Shown in pieces: positions 9,870 through 20,049 of a stretch of 58,706 nt of DNA; positions within the stretch are counted from its first letter, which is position 1; every line of letters begins with the position of its first letter. Location of the stretch: positions 1 to 58,706 of the forward strand of contig JAIXZY010000019.1 of assembly GCA_027489355.1 (NCBI GenBank). The letters run 5' to 3'. The position numbers and the translations under genes are program-made. The notes beneath the pieces were generated by a model. The model was not told the origin of the DNA. It did no database searches and saw only the letters and a list, made by a program, of their open reading frames with translations. The stretch is from Paracoccaceae bacterium. GTDB lineage: Bacteria; Pseudomonadota; Alphaproteobacteria; Rhodobacterales; Rhodobacteraceae.

Positions 9870-11879
9870 TTATTCCGCCGCAATCGGGGCCGCCGCGCGG
9901 GCCTTGGCCATCGCGGACAGCTCCGCCATGACGCTGGAGGCGCGCGCAATCGGGTTCGTCAGGTAGAAATCCTTGATCGCATTGCGGAAGGTGGCCTTGG
10001 CCGGAGCCTTCACCGGCAAGGGCTGCCATTCGTTCTCGGGCACCTCGTCGATGCGGCCGAGGTGCGGGTGCTTGGCCACCAGCTGCGACCGCAGGGCTGC
10101 CAGCGAATCCCACGGCAGCTGCTTGCCCACTTCCGCGGACAGGGCCCGCAGGATCGCCCAGTTCTCCTTGGCCTCGCCCGGCGCAAATCCGGCGCGGAAG
10201 GCCAACTGCGGCCGCCCTTCGGTGTTGACGAAAAGCCCGTTCTCTTCCGTGTAGGCCGCCCCCGGCAGGATGATGTCCGCCCGGTTGGCGCCCCGGTCGC
10301 CGTGGCTGCCCTGGTAGATCACGAAGGGACCCGGCGCGATCTCGACCTCGTCCGCCCCGAGGTTGTAGATCACCTCTGCCCCCTCGGTCGCGGCGGCAAG
10401 ACCACCCTCGGTCACAGCGCCCACGTCCATCGCGCCGACGCGCGATGCCGCCGTGTGCAGGACCATGAACTTCGCGCCCGCGCCGGTGGCATAGGCCATC
10501 GCCTGGCTCAGCACCGCCTCGCCATCGGCCTCGTTGATCGCGCCCTGGCCGATGATGACCAGCGTATTGTCCTTCGGGGTCACGCGGCCCACCAGGTCGA
10601 CCAGCGCCGCACGGTCCGAGCCCATGAACTTGTAGTCATAGGTCAGATCGACCTGCTCTCCGAACAGACCCACCATCGCGCCATTGGTCCAGGCCTTGCG
10701 GATGCGGGCGTTCAGGACCGGGCTTTCCACCCGCGGGTTGGTGCCGATCAGCAGGATGACCTTGGCGGTATCGATGTCCTCGATCTTCGCCGTGCCGACA
10801 TAGGCCGAGCGGTTGCCCGCCGGAAGCTTCGCGCCATCGGTCCGGCACTCGACATGACCGCCCAACGATTCGACCAGCGTTTTCAAGCTGTAAGCGGCTT
10901 CCACCGGCACCAGGTCGCCGACCAGGCCGGCCACCTTCTTGCCCTGCGTCGCGGCGGCGGCCTTGGTCAGTGCCTCGGCCCAGGTCGCCTTGCGGAGCTT
11001 CCCGTTCTCGCGGACATACGGCACGTCCAGACGCTGGCGGCGGAGGCCGTCCCAGACGAAGCGGGTCTTGTCGCTGATCCACTCCTCGTTCACGCCGTCA
11101 TGGTTGCGCGGCAGGAAGCGCATGACTTCGCGGCCCTTGGTGTCGATCCGGATGTTCGATCCCAGAGCATCCATCACGTCGATGGATTCGGTCTTCGTCA
11201 GCTCCCACGGACGGGCGGTGAAGGCATAAGGCTTCGAGGTCAATGCGCCCACGGGGCAAAGGTCGATGATGTTGCCCTGCAGGTTCGAATCCAGCGTCAT
11301 GTTCAGGTAGCTGGTGATTTCGGCATCTTCCCCGCGCCCGGTCTGGCCCATCTGGGTGATCCCGGCGACCTCGGTCGTGAAGCGGACACACCGGGTGCAA
11401 GAGATGCAGCGCGTCATCGCGGTCTTGACCAGCGGGCCAAGGTTCAGGTCCTCGGACGCGCGCTTCGGCTCGCGGTAACGGGAGAAATCAACGCCATAGG
11501 CCATCGCCTGGTCCTGCAGGTCGCACTCGCCGCCCTGGTCGCAGATCGGGCAGTCGAGCGGGTGGTTGATGAGCAGGAACTCCATCACCCCCTCGCGGGC
11601 CTTCTTCACCATCGGCGACTTGGTCTTGACGACCGGCGCCTGCCCTTCCGGCCCGGGCCGCAGGTCGCGCACCTGCATCGCGCAAGAGGCCGCGGGCTTC
11701 GGCGGGCCGCCGACCACCTCGACCAGGCACATCCGGCAGTTCCCGGCGATCGACAGGCGTTCATGGTAGCAGAAGCGCGGGATCTCGATCCCCGCGACCT
11801 CTGCCGCCTGGATGATGGTCATCGCGCCATCGACCTCGACCTCGATCCCGTCGATGTTGATTTTCTTGAGGTTGGTCAT
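9870..11879 (-). CDS. nuoG: NADH-quinone oxidoreductase subunit G
   Basis: Large Fe-S subunit of the NADH-dehydrogenase module. It is 669 aa. The N-terminal ferredoxin domain has [19 protein letters not shown] ([2Fe-2S] N1b). Next come the HxxxCxxC cluster N5 region ([19 protein letters not shown]) and the [4Fe-4S] N4 motif [11 protein letters not shown] molybdopterin-oxidoreductase-like domain without a cofactor follows (for example [19 protein letters not shown]). The length is close to mitochondrial NDUFS1 and shorter than E. coli NuoG. The C-terminal stop abuts the lipoprotein gene. Confidence 0.97.
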   Translation of the reverse strand: MTNLKKINIDGIEVEVDGAMTIIQAAEVAGIEIPRFCYHERLSIAGNCRMCLVEVVGGPPKPAASCAMQVRDLRPGPEGQAPVVKTKSPMVKKAREGVMEFLLINHPLDCPICDQGGECDLQDQAMAYGVDFSRYREPKRASEDLNLGPLVKTAMTRCISCTRCVRFTTEVAGITQMGQTGRGEDAEITSYLNMTLDSNLQGNIIDLCPVGALTSKPYAFTARPWELTKTESIDVMDALGSNIRIDTKGREVMRFLPRNHDGVNEEWISDKTRFVWDGLRRQRLDVPYVRENGKLRKATWAEALTKAAAATQGKKVAGLVGDLVPVEAAYSLKTLVESLGGHVECRTDGAKLPAGNRSAYVGTAKIEDIDTAKVILLIGTNPRVESPVLNARIRKAWTNGAMVGLFGEQVDLTYDYKFMGSDRAALVDLVGRVTPKDNTLVIIGQGAINEADGEAVLSQAMAYATGAGAKFMVLHTAASRVGAMDVGAVTEGGLAAATEGAEVIYNLGADEVEIAPGPFVIYQGSHGDRGANRADIILPGAAYTEENGLFVNTEGRPQLAFRAGFAPGEAKENWAILRALSAEVGKQLPWDSLAALRSQLVAKHPHLGRIDEVPENEWQPLPVKAPAKATFRNAIKDFYLTNPIARASSVMAELSAMAKARAAAPIAAE

Positions 11880-11960
11880 GGCCTTACTCCGCCGTCCCTT
11901 GCAGGCGGCCGTGGGGTCCCACAGCCGCGCGTCCTTGATGTGTCTGTTGCCCGCCGAGGC

Positions 11961-12359
11961 TCACTTCTTCGACCTCAGCAGATAGCCGATCAGGCTTTCC
12001 TTGGCGATTTCCGCTTCGCCGATCTGGCAGTAGGCCTCGGCATTGCCCGGTTCGGCACCCTTGGCCTTCAGCCATTCCGCGGCCTCGGCCTTGAACTTCG
12101 CCTTCTCCTCTTTCGAGGTGACGAACTCCCGCACCACACCTGCCTCGTAGCCCTGCTTCAGCGCATAGTCGCGCAGGTTGTTCAGCTCTCCAAGCGCGCG
12201 CAGGTTGCGCGGTTCGATGGTCGGGCAGTTGTCGGCAATGGCGTCCCCGATGAAGCCCATCAGAAGCTTTTCGTGGATCACCGGTTCCTCATTGATCGGC
12301 ACCAGCGCCAGCGCGGGCGTTGCGGCGAGGGTCAAAGCGATCGTGAAAGTGCGAAGCAT
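11961..12359 (-). CDS. DUF5333-like exported protein in the nuo operon
   Basis: A 132-aa protein from the ATG at 12359. The signal peptide is MLRTFTIALTLAATPALA, with predicted cleavage after ALA, so it is periplasmic. The mature part has one conserved-looking Cys pair (NCPTIEPRNLRAL and EAYCQIGEAEIAKESLIGYLL) that could form a disulfide. The pattern matches, from memory, the Rhodobacterales-specific DUF5333 family, also found in nuo operons. It lies 81 bp before nuoG and 107 bp after the 80-aa gene. The longer upstream reading frame overlaps that gene and was not used. Function unknown. Confidence 0.78.
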   Translation of the reverse strand: MLRTFTIALTLAATPALALVPINEEPVIHEKLLMGFIGDAIADNCPTIEPRNLRALGELNNLRDYALKQGYEAGVVREFVTSKEEKAKFKAEAAEWLKAKGAEPGNAEAYCQIGEAEIAKESLIGYLLRSKK

Positions 12360-12466
12360 GGTGCTCTCCTTGGCTGCTCGTGCGGCCGAGAAGGGACCAA
12401 ATGCCCTTGATATGCCATGACAAAAGCCCGTCATCAGGCCCTTGTGACCGAAGGTGACTGCATTCG

Positions 12467-12709
12467 TCATGCGCAGCCCCCCGGATAGACCCATTCGCCG
12501 GTCCCCCGGTCGAAACGGTCGTAGATCGAGACGTTGACAGCGCCGCCGCAGGCCGCATCCGCCGCCTTCCGGGCCAGAGCGCCCTCCCACATCTGGAACG
12601 GCTGGCCGCCATTCGACACCCGCACAGGCTCACGCGCAGCGGGAACGGACGGAGCCGTCGCCACGCAGGCCGCCTGGGCAAGGACCGAAAGGGCCAGCGC
12701 CATCCGCAT
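12467..12709 (-). CDS. Small exported protein (80 aa) following nuoF
   Basis: Starts with an ATG that overlaps the nuoF stop (TGATG), indicating translational coupling. The N-terminus [15 protein letters not shown] is a short export signal; Cys15 could be a lipidation site, although the lipobox (AQAAC) is weak. The rest (RKAADAACGGAVNVSIYDRFDRGTGEW is split by several Gly/Asp) keeps two further cysteines. It belongs to no family I recognise. With the DUF5333-like gene it forms a pair of exported proteins between nuoF and nuoG. Confidence 0.65.
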   Translation of the reverse strand: MRMALALSVLAQAACVATAPSVPAAREPVRVSNGGQPFQMWEGALARKAADAACGGAVNVSIYDRFDRGTGEWVYPGGCA

Positions 12710-14004
12710 CACTCCGCCGCGACCGCGCTGATGCGGCCGGTCCGCTTGGCCTTGATCCGGTCCTCGATCTCGTCCCGGAAGGCGCGGATCAGGCCCTGGA
12801 TCGGCCAGGCGGCCGCGTCGCCAAGCGCGCAGATCGTGTGGCCCTCGACCTGCTTCGTCACGCTGAGGAGCATGTCGATCTCCTCGACCTCTGCCTCGCC
12901 GCGGACGAGCCGGTCCATGACCCGCATCATCCAGCCCGTGCCTTCGCGGCAGGGGGTGCACTGGCCGCAGGACTCATGCTTGTAGAACTTCGACAGCCGC
13001 CAGATCGCCTTGATGACGTCCGTCGACTGGTCCATCACGATCACCGCCGCGGTGCCCAGGCCCGACCGCTGCTCGCGCAGCCAGTCGAAGTCCATGATCG
13101 CATCGTCGCACTGCGCCTGCGTCAGCAAAGGCACCGAGGACCCGCCCGGAATGACCGCCTTCAGGTTCTTCCACCCTCCGCGCACGCCGCCGCAGTGACG
13201 TTCCAGCAGTTCCTTCAGCGGGATCGACATCGCCTCTTCGACGACGCAGGGCTGCATGACATGGCCCGAGATGCCGAAAAGCTTGGTCCCGGTATTGTTC
13301 GGGCGGCCAAAGGAAGCGAACCAGTCCGACCCGCGCCGCAGGATCGTCGGCACCACCGCGATGGATTCGACGTTGTTCACCGTGGTCGGGCAGCCGTAGA
13401 GGCCCGAGCCCGCCGGGAACGGCGGCTTCATCCGGGGCATGCCCTTCTTGCCTTCGAGGCTTTCCAGCAGGGCCGTCTCTTCCCCGCAGATATAGGCCCC
13501 TGCCCCGTGGTGGAGGAACAGGTCGAAGTCCCAGCCTGACTTGGCCGCGTTCTTGCCCAGCAGGCCCGCGTCATAGCATTCGTCGATGGCGGCCTGCAGC
13601 GACTCGCGCTCGCGGATGTATTCGCCGCGGATGTAGATGTAGCAGGTGTTCGCCCCCATCGCGAAGGAAGCGATCAGCGCGCCCTCGATCAGCGTGTGGG
13701 GGTCGTGCCGCATGATCTCGCGGTCCTTGCAGGTGCCAGGCTCGGACTCGTCGGCGTTGATCACCAGGTAGGACGGGCGACCGTCCGACTGCTTCGGCAT
13801 GAACGACCACTTGAGGCCCGTCGGGAAGCCCGCGCCGCCCCGGCCGCGCAGGCCCGAGGCCTTGACCTGCTCGATGATCGTGTCGCGCCCGCGCTTGATG
13901 ATGTCGGCGGTGCCATTCCAATGGCCACGCTTCATCGCGCCCTTCAGGCTGCGGTCATGCATCCCGTAGAGGTTGGTGAAAATGCGGTCCTGATCCTTGA
14001 GCAT
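12709..14004 (-). CDS. nuoF: NADH-quinone oxidoreductase subunit F (NADH- and FMN-binding)
   Basis: Binds NADH and FMN and carries [4Fe-4S] cluster N3: the electron entry point of complex I. It is 431 aa. The FMN/NADH glycine-rich motif [16 protein letters not shown] occurs near residues 54-69, and the cluster motif [13 protein letters not shown] with a later conserved Cys ([13 protein letters not shown]) near the C-terminus. It is 9 bp downstream of the DUF5337-like gene. Confidence 0.97.
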   Translation of the reverse strand: MLKDQDRIFTNLYGMHDRSLKGAMKRGHWNGTADIIKRGRDTIIEQVKASGLRGRGGAGFPTGLKWSFMPKQSDGRPSYLVINADESEPGTCKDREIMRHDPHTLIEGALIASFAMGANTCYIYIRGEYIRERESLQAAIDECYDAGLLGKNAAKSGWDFDLFLHHGAGAYICGEETALLESLEGKKGMPRMKPPFPAGSGLYGCPTTVNNVESIAVVPTILRRGSDWFASFGRPNNTGTKLFGISGHVMQPCVVEEAMSIPLKELLERHCGGVRGGWKNLKAVIPGGSSVPLLTQAQCDDAIMDFDWLREQRSGLGTAAVIVMDQSTDVIKAIWRLSKFYKHESCGQCTPCREGTGWMMRVMDRLVRGEAEVEEIDMLLSVTKQVEGHTICALGDAAAWPIQGLIRAFRDEIEDRIKAKRTGRISAVAAE

Positions 14005-14013
14005 CTTGTCTTC

Positions 14014-14241
14014 CTAACCCCGGCGTGCGCGCCAGATCTGATACGTCACCACCAAAGCCCAGACGAAGGCCGCGATGGCTGCAAGGTCGAAGAGGAACAC
14101 GAAGCGCGTCTCCAACCCCAGTTGTCCGCCAAAGAACTGCGCGCCCATCCACAGCACCATCGTCACCGCCAGCACGATGCCCACCAGCCGCGCCTGCCGG
14201 GCGCGCTGAAGGTCGGTCTGATCGGGACGGGTCTGCACCAC
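14014..14241 (-). CDS. DUF5337-like two-helix membrane protein
   Basis: A 75-aa protein with two hydrophobic segments (VGIVLAVTMVLWMGAQFF and FLFDLAAIAAFVWALVVTY) and short charged ends. It resembles, from memory, DUF5337, a family restricted to Rhodobacterales. It is 5 bp from the upstream HhH gene and 9 bp before nuoF. Function unknown; it could be a small accessory or assembly factor of complex I (inference). Confidence 0.72.
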   Translation of the reverse strand: MVQTRPDQTDLQRARQARLVGIVLAVTMVLWMGAQFFGGQLGLETRFVFLFDLAAIAAFVWALVVTYQIWRARRG

Positions 14242-14246
14242 GGGCC

Positions 14247-15107
14247 TCAGTAGCTGTTGGTCTTGGCGCGTTCCCGGAACGCATCAAGCCCTTCGTTGAC
14301 GATGATCCGGGCCTGCTCCACCCACCTGTCGCGGGTGATGCGGCCCTTGAATTTCTTCATTTCCGCGTCGATCAGGGCGACGTCGGCGTCGGTCCAGGCA
14401 GCGATCTGATCGAAGTGGAAGAACCCAAGCGAGTTCACCAGCTTTTCCAGAGCCGGACCGATGCCCTCGATCTCCTGCAGGTCGTCGGGCTTGCCGTCGC
14501 GGGGGGCCTCAAGCCGGACAAGGGCCTGCGGCTTCGACTTGGCAACCTTCGGCATTGCAGCCTTTTCGGCCTTGGGCTTTGGCTCTGCCTTGGCCTTCGC
14601 CGCCTTCGGCTTCGGTTCGGCCTTGGGCTTTGCAGCTGCCTTGGTTTTCGGCTTCTTTTGCGGGGCTTCGACGACCTCTGCCGCCACGTCCTCGACAGGG
14701 GCGGCCATCGACGTTGGAACGATGACCGGCGGCGCCTCGACTGCTGCCAGCGGCGTCACCACGGGCGACGGGCCCTGCGGCGCGACGGGCAGCTCGGAAC
14801 GCACGGGCACCGCCATCGCCGCGGGCGTCGCGCCCCCGGCACCTGCGGTCTGGACCCCGACCTCTGCCGCCGGAACCACCTTGCGCACGCGCTTTGCCTC
14901 TTCCGCGTCGTCGTAGCGGTTCACCGCCTCGGCCAGACGGTACAGCAGCAGCATCACCATAAGCGCGATCGCGGCCGAGAACAGGCCCGCCGGCAGCGGA
15001 TGATAGAACATCCAGCCCCGCAGCACGGCAAAGGTCACGACGGCAGAGAGCACCACCAGTGCCCACCCGCCCGTGCCGATCGTCGTGTCGTCGTCGCCGT
15101 CCATCAT
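14247..15107 (-). CDS. Membrane-anchored protein with C-terminal HhH-like domain
   Basis: A 286-aa protein. The N-terminal 60 residues hold two hydrophobic segments (GWALVVLSAVVTFAVLRGW and AGLFSAAIALMVMLLLYRL). A low-complexity Ala/Pro/Lys linker follows (repeats of KPKAEPKPKAAKAK type). The C-terminal domain begins KPDDLQEIEGIGPALEKL, a helix-hairpin-helix-like IEGIGP motif. That last 65-residue domain is about 60% identical to the tail of NuoE encoded just upstream, so the module was duplicated within the operon. It may bind nucleic acid or act as a protein-docking fold. It ends 5 bp before the DUF5337-like gene. Confidence 0.8.
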   Translation of the reverse strand: MMDGDDDTTIGTGGWALVVLSAVVTFAVLRGWMFYHPLPAGLFSAAIALMVMLLLYRLAEAVNRYDDAEEAKRVRKVVPAAEVGVQTAGAGGATPAAMAVPVRSELPVAPQGPSPVVTPLAAVEAPPVIVPTSMAAPVEDVAAEVVEAPQKKPKTKAAAKPKAEPKPKAAKAKAEPKPKAEKAAMPKVAKSKPQALVRLEAPRDGKPDDLQEIEGIGPALEKLVNSLGFFHFDQIAAWTDADVALIDAEMKKFKGRITRDRWVEQARIIVNEGLDAFRERAKTNSY

Positions 15108-15162
15108 CCTGCGTCACTTTTCCCCGTCGGCGCTGCCGCCAACCGGTCGAGCCACCTTTCCG

Positions 15163-16341
15163 TTACGCCTTCGCCGCCGCTTCCGCCTCGGCCACCGTGC
15201 CGCCAGCGGCCAGGACCTTCGCCTGGGCCACCCACTTGTCGCGCGTCACCCGGCCCTTGAATCCTTCCAGGTTCGCATCGACCCAGGCGATCTCGCCCTC
15301 GGTCCAGTTCGCGATCTGGTCGAAATGGTAGAACCCCAGGCTGTGGCACAGCGCCTCAAGCCGCGGGCCGATCCCCAGGATCAGCTTCAGGTCATCCGGC
15401 TTGCCGCCCTTCGGCGCGTCGAGACCCGCGGGCTTCACGCCGCCCGCCTGCCCTGCCGCCTTCGCTTCGGGCGTCGCAAGCGGGGTCGCGTTCGGCGCGT
15501 TCCCGTCCGACTTCGGCTTGCCACGGGACGAGGCCTTCGCCTCCTGCACCGTCGCGCCGGTCGCATCCGCCACCGCCCCGGCACCGGGCTTCGGTTCGAC
15601 CTGCCGGCCCTGCGCCGGGGTCGCCGCTGCGGGCTTGCCCAACCACGGCGTCGTCAGCGGCACCTCGGTCCCGTCGATCCGCTTGACCGTATCGCCGATG
15701 TCCACCGCCAGTTGCGCGCTGGCATTGTACTGCTTGCGGCCGGACTCGAACTCCTTGAGGCTGGTCAGCCCTCCGATCGGCTCTGCCGCATAGCGTCCGT
15801 TCTGCGGACCCGGCACCGGAACCTCGCCCTTCGAGAACCGCCCGATCAGCTCGCGCAGTTTCTCGGCGGTCAGGTCCTCGTAATAATCCTTGCCGATCTG
15901 CGCCATCGGAGCATTGGCGCAAGCCCCCATGCACTCGACCTCTTCCCACGAGAACTTGCCGTCCGCCGACAGCGTGTGCGGGGTCGGAGCGATCAGCTCT
16001 TTCGCGACGGCGACCAGGTCCTCGGCGCCGCAGATCATGCAGCTGGTGGTGCCGCAGATCTGGACATGCGCGACCGAGCCCACGGGCTGCAACTGGAACA
16101 TGAAGTAGAACGTCGCCACTTCCAGCGCCCGGATATAGGCCATGCCCAGCATATCCGCGACATATTCGATCGCCGGACGGCTCAGCCAGCCTTCCTGCTC
16201 TTGCGCGCGCCACAAGAGCGGGATGATCGCGCTGGCCTGCCGGCCCTCGGGATACTTGGAAATCTGGCCCTTGGCCCAGGCCAGGTTCGCCGGGGTGAAG
16301 GCGAACGAGGCAGGCTGGTCTTTGTGAAGGCGGCGGAGCAT
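15163..16341 (-). CDS. nuoE: NADH-quinone oxidoreductase subunit E with C-terminal HhH-like extension
   Basis: Carries [2Fe-2S] cluster N1a; the ligands Cys96, Cys101, Cys137 and Cys141 are present ([21 protein letters not shown]). At 392 aa it is more than twice the usual length of about 165 aa. Residues 1-172 are the thioredoxin-fold subunit. Residues 173-314 are a flexible Pro/Ala/Lys-rich linker. Residues 315-378 are an HhH-like domain ([16 protein letters not shown]) nearly the same as the end of the next gene. It starts 3 bp after the 52-aa ORF. Long NuoE proteins are recalled from Rhodobacter capsulatus. Confidence 0.95.
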   Translation of the reverse strand: MLRRLHKDQPASFAFTPANLAWAKGQISKYPEGRQASAIIPLLWRAQEQEGWLSRPAIEYVADMLGMAYIRALEVATFYFMFQLQPVGSVAHVQICGTTSCMICGAEDLVAVAKELIAPTPHTLSADGKFSWEEVECMGACANAPMAQIGKDYYEDLTAEKLRELIGRFSKGEVPVPGPQNGRYAAEPIGGLTSLKEFESGRKQYNASAQLAVDIGDTVKRIDGTEVPLTTPWLGKPAAATPAQGRQVEPKPGAGAVADATGATVQEAKASSRGKPKSDGNAPNATPLATPEAKAAGQAGGVKPAGLDAPKGGKPDDLKLILGIGPRLEALCHSLGFYHFDQIANWTEGEIAWVDANLEGFKGRVTRDKWVAQAKVLAAGGTVAEAEAAAKA

Positions 16342-16344
16342 GGT

Positions 16345-16503
16345 CTAGAAATATCCCCTGGCGATAGTCAGGATTACGGCGGTTGCGGCACCGGCGACGG
16401 CACCCATGACAAGACGATTTCCCAGCTTGGTCGCCATGACCCCGGCCAGGCCAGAGGCCGCGCCAAGGATCAGGGTCCAGAGGTTGATCGTCACGTCCGG
16501 CAT
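16345..16503 (-). CDS. 52-aa membrane protein between nuoD and nuoE
   Basis: The ATG at 16503 overlaps the nuoD stop (TGATG) and the TAG at 16345-16347 is 3 bp before the nuoE ATG, so the frame exactly fills the gap. The product starts [20 protein letters not shown] and has two Gly/Ala-rich hydrophobic segments (about residues 8-24 and 32-48) separated by KLGNR. It looks like a small inner-membrane hairpin protein. No family recognised. The precise coupling at both ends argues that it is translated. Confidence 0.68.
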   Translation of the reverse strand: MPDVTINLWTLILGAASGLAGVMATKLGNRLVMGAVAGAATAVILTIARGYF

Positions 16504-17738
16504 CAGCGGTCGACCTCGCCGAAGACGATGTCCATCGTGCCGATGATGGCGCTGACGTCGGCCAGCTGGTGGCCCTTGCAGATGTAGTCCATCGACTGCA
16601 GGTGCAGGTAGCCCGGCGCGCGGATCTTGGCGCGGTAGGGCTTGTTGGTCCCGTCCGACACCAGGTAGACCCCGAACTCGCCCTTCGGCGCCTCGACCGC
16701 GGCATAGACCTCGCCCGCGGGGACGTGGAAGCCTTCGGTGTACAGCTTGAAGTGGTGGATGAGCGCCTCCATCGAGGTCTTCATCTCGCCCCGCTTCGGC
16801 GGCGTGATCTTGCCGCGCGCCAGCACGTCGCCCTTTTCCACCCGCAGCTTCGCACAGGCCTGGCGGATGATGCTGGTCGACTCGCGCATCTCGGCCATCC
16901 GGCAGAGGTAGCGGTCATAGCAGTCGCCATTTTTGCCGACCGGGATCTTGAAGTCGAACTCGTCGTAGCACTCATAGGGCTGGGCGCGGCGCAGGTCCCA
17001 GGCCAGGCCCGAGCCGCGCACCATCACGCCCGAGTAGCCCCATTTCTGGATGTCGTCCTCGGTCACGACGCCGATGTCGGCGTTCCGCTGCTTGAAGATG
17101 CGGTTTTCCGTGAGCAGCCCGTCGATGTCGTCCAGCACCTTCGGGAAGGCTTCCGCCCAGGCGTCGATATCCTCGATCAGCTGGGGCGGCAGGTCCTGGT
17201 GCACGCCGCCGGGCCGGAAATAGGCCGCGTGCAGCCGCGCGCCGCAGGCCCGCTCGTAAAAGACCATCAGCTTCTCGCGTTCCTCGAAGCCCCAGAGCGG
17301 AGGCGTCAGGGCGCCCACGTCCATGGCCTGCGTGGTCACGTTCAAGAGGTGGTTCAGCACCCGGCCGATCTCGCTGAACAGCACCCGGATCAGGCTGGCG
17401 CGGCGCGGCACCACGGTCCCGGTCAGCCGCTCGATCGCCAGGCACCAGGCATGCTCCTGGTTCATCGGCGCCACATAGTCGAGGCGGTCGAAATACGGCA
17501 GGTTCTGCAGGTAGGTGCGGCTTTCCATCAGCTTCTCGGTGCCGCGGTGCAGAAGGCCGATATGCGGGTCGCAGCGTTCGACGATCTCGCCGTCCAGCTC
17601 CAGCACCAGGCGCAGCACGCCGTGCGCCGCCGGATGCTGCGGCCCGAAGTTGATGTTGAAGTTGCGGATGCGCTGTTCGCCGGTCTCGAAATCCTTCGAG
17701 CCGTCGTCGTAGGTGTTCACGCGGATATCGCCGTCCAT
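16503..17738 (-). CDS. nuoD: NADH-quinone oxidoreductase subunit D
   Basis: The 49-kDa-type subunit that forms the quinone-binding site with NuoB. It is 411 aa, collinear with family members. Motifs [22 protein letters not shown] and [17 protein letters not shown] contain the conserved HxxH region; the C-terminus ends [16 protein letters not shown]. It starts directly after the nuoC stop. It is separate from nuoC, unlike the fused NuoCD of E. coli. Confidence 0.97.
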   Translation of the reverse strand: MDGDIRVNTYDDGSKDFETGEQRIRNFNINFGPQHPAAHGVLRLVLELDGEIVERCDPHIGLLHRGTEKLMESRTYLQNLPYFDRLDYVAPMNQEHAWCLAIERLTGTVVPRRASLIRVLFSEIGRVLNHLLNVTTQAMDVGALTPPLWGFEEREKLMVFYERACGARLHAAYFRPGGVHQDLPPQLIEDIDAWAEAFPKVLDDIDGLLTENRIFKQRNADIGVVTEDDIQKWGYSGVMVRGSGLAWDLRRAQPYECYDEFDFKIPVGKNGDCYDRYLCRMAEMRESTSIIRQACAKLRVEKGDVLARGKITPPKRGEMKTSMEALIHHFKLYTEGFHVPAGEVYAAVEAPKGEFGVYLVSDGTNKPYRAKIRAPGYLHLQSMDYICKGHQLADVSAIIGTMDIVFGEVDR

Positions 17739-18344
17739 TTACTTGGCCCCCGCCTTCTGGTCGCCGGGAAGGATGTATTCGGCCCCTTCCCACGGGCTCA
17801 TGAAATCGAACTGCCGGTATTCCTGCACCAGCTTCACCGGTTCGTAGACAACGCGCTTCAGCGCCTCGTCATAGCGGACCTCAGTGTAGCCCGTGGTCGG
17901 GAAGTCCTTGCGCAGCGGATAGCCGCGGAAGCCGTAGTCGGTCAGGATGCGCCGCAGGTCCGGGTGGCCCGAGAACAGGATGCCGAACATGTCGAACACT
18001 TCGCGCTCGAACCAGTTCGCGCTGGGGTGGATCTCGACCAGCGACGGCACCATCTCGTCCTCGCGGACGGCCACCTTCACGCGGATGCGCTGGTTCCGGT
18101 ACATCGACAGGAAGTGGTAGACCACGTCGAACCGCTGCGCGCGCTCCGGGTGATCGACGGCGGTGATGTCCACCAGCGTCGAGAACCGGCACGAGGCATC
18201 GTCGCGCAGGAATTCGACAAGGGCTTCCAGGTTCGCCAGGTTCGCGACCAGCGTCAACTCGCCAAAGGCGACCGAGGATGAAACGACGGCCTCGGGCTGC
18301 TTCAGCTCGATGATTCCGGCCAGTTCCTGCAGGGCTTCGGACAT
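17739..18344 (-). CDS. nuoC: NADH-quinone oxidoreductase subunit C
   Basis: The 30-kDa-type peripheral subunit. It is 201 aa. The family signature is ERE-FDMFGI ([22 protein letters not shown]) followed by [12 protein letters not shown]. It sits 2 bp after nuoB and abuts nuoD. Confidence 0.97.
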   Translation of the reverse strand: MSEALQELAGIIELKQPEAVVSSSVAFGELTLVANLANLEALVEFLRDDASCRFSTLVDITAVDHPERAQRFDVVYHFLSMYRNQRIRVKVAVREDEMVPSLVEIHPSANWFEREVFDMFGILFSGHPDLRRILTDYGFRGYPLRKDFPTTGYTEVRYDEALKRVVYEPVKLVQEYRQFDFMSPWEGAEYILPGDQKAGAK

Positions 18345-18346
18345 GA

Positions 18347-19236
<890 letters not shown>

Positions 19237-19306
19237 GAGAAGACTCCTTCAATGCTGGCGGCGCGCGTGCTGCGGATGCGATCAGGCACCCGTTCGTTTC
19301 CCCGCC

Positions 19307-19335
19307 CGTTTACTCTGCGGCCTTTCCGGGGTCAA
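19307..19335 (-). promoter_or_regulatory. Candidate nuo operon promoter
   Basis: TTGACC (19335-19330, minus strand) is separated by 17 bp from TAAACG (19312-19307), about 70 bp before the nuoA GTG. The -35 is good and the -10 weak. It is the only reasonable sigma-70 pair I could find in the 251-bp gap to the divergent gene. Confidence 0.35.
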
Positions 19336-19487
19336 CCGAACGCGGGTGAGAATCCGGGGGCATGGCGAGCAGAAAATCAGGTCGCCCAAGCGTTTCTGTC
19401 AGGATGGTCCGGGGCCGGTTCCCCTTACCTTGACCCTTGCCGCGAAGCCGCCTTTGCTGCCGCAAGCCAAGAAAGGACCCCTCCCCC

Positions 19488-19919
19488 ATGCGCCTTGCCA
19501 CGTGCCCTGCCATGCGCCTAGCCCTGATCCTTGCCCTGACCGCCGGCACCGCCAGCGCCCAGACCTGCGAGATCGACATAGCCGCCGTCGAGTCGCGGAT
19601 CGCCGAGCTTGAGCCCTCCTATGGCCTGGTCCTGTCGGACATCGGCTGCGACGCGCCGACGGTTCCTGCGCATGTCCTGATGTGCGACGCGGCGCTGAGC
19701 CCCGAAGCACATCTCTGGCGCATGGAACGTCTCGACGACCTGGCCTGGATCCACGCGGTCGAGAACGCGACCGGGCAGGACGTGGACGAGACGAACCCGC
19801 CCCGCGACGAGGATTTCCTCGCCCGCCGCGACGCCTGCACTGACGCGGCCTGTCTTTGCGAGGTGCTGATCGGGCACACCAATGACAGTCTGGGTGGGAC
19901 CTCGCCCTATCCGCAGTGA
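19488..19919 (+). CDS. Small exported protein, Cys-rich, unknown function
   Basis: A 143-aa protein starting MRLATCPAMRLALILALTAG, with a signal peptide probably cleaved after ASA (before QTCEIDI). The mature part has six cysteines, including CDAPTVPAHVLMC and RRDACTDAACLC, suggesting disulfide bonds in the periplasm. AAGGA lies 12 nt before the chosen ATG; a second ATG at 19512 has no Shine-Dalgarno. It diverges from nuoA and converges on the metallo-hydrolase gene. No family recognised. Confidence 0.65.
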   Translation: MRLATCPAMRLALILALTAGTASAQTCEIDIAAVESRIAELEPSYGLVLSDIGCDAPTVPAHVLMCDAALSPEAHLWRMERLDDLAWIHAVENATGQDVDETNPPRDEDFLARRDACTDAACLCEVLIGHTNDSLGGTSPYPQ

Positions 19920-19930
19920 CGGGCGGTTTG

Positions 19931-20049
19931 CAGATTGAGCGCTGACGCGCAAGTCATTCCTCTCGTCGTCGGGGCTTGCGCCCTCCTCCTCGGGCGATGG
20001 GGGCATTCTGCCCCCAAACCCCCTGATGATATTTGCAGAAGGGAAAGCT
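19931..20049 (-). repeat. Modular intergenic repeat, copy 1 (full)
   Basis: Read on the minus strand: module A GCTTTCCCTTCTGCAAATAT, beginning at the metallo-hydrolase stop; module B, a hairpin TGGGGGCA-TTC-TGCCCCCA (plus positions 19998-20016); and module C, GAGGAGGAGGGCG followed by CCCGACGACGAGAGGAA and TCAGCGCTCAAT. The same order occurs at 35884-36002 and 43883-44002. The hairpin sits between two converging genes and could terminate both. Confidence 0.75.

Noticed and set aside
9831-12410. An 859-aa plus-strand open frame opposite nuoG
   Set aside because: It has no recognisable domain and covers the antisense of NuoG and the DUF5333-like gene.
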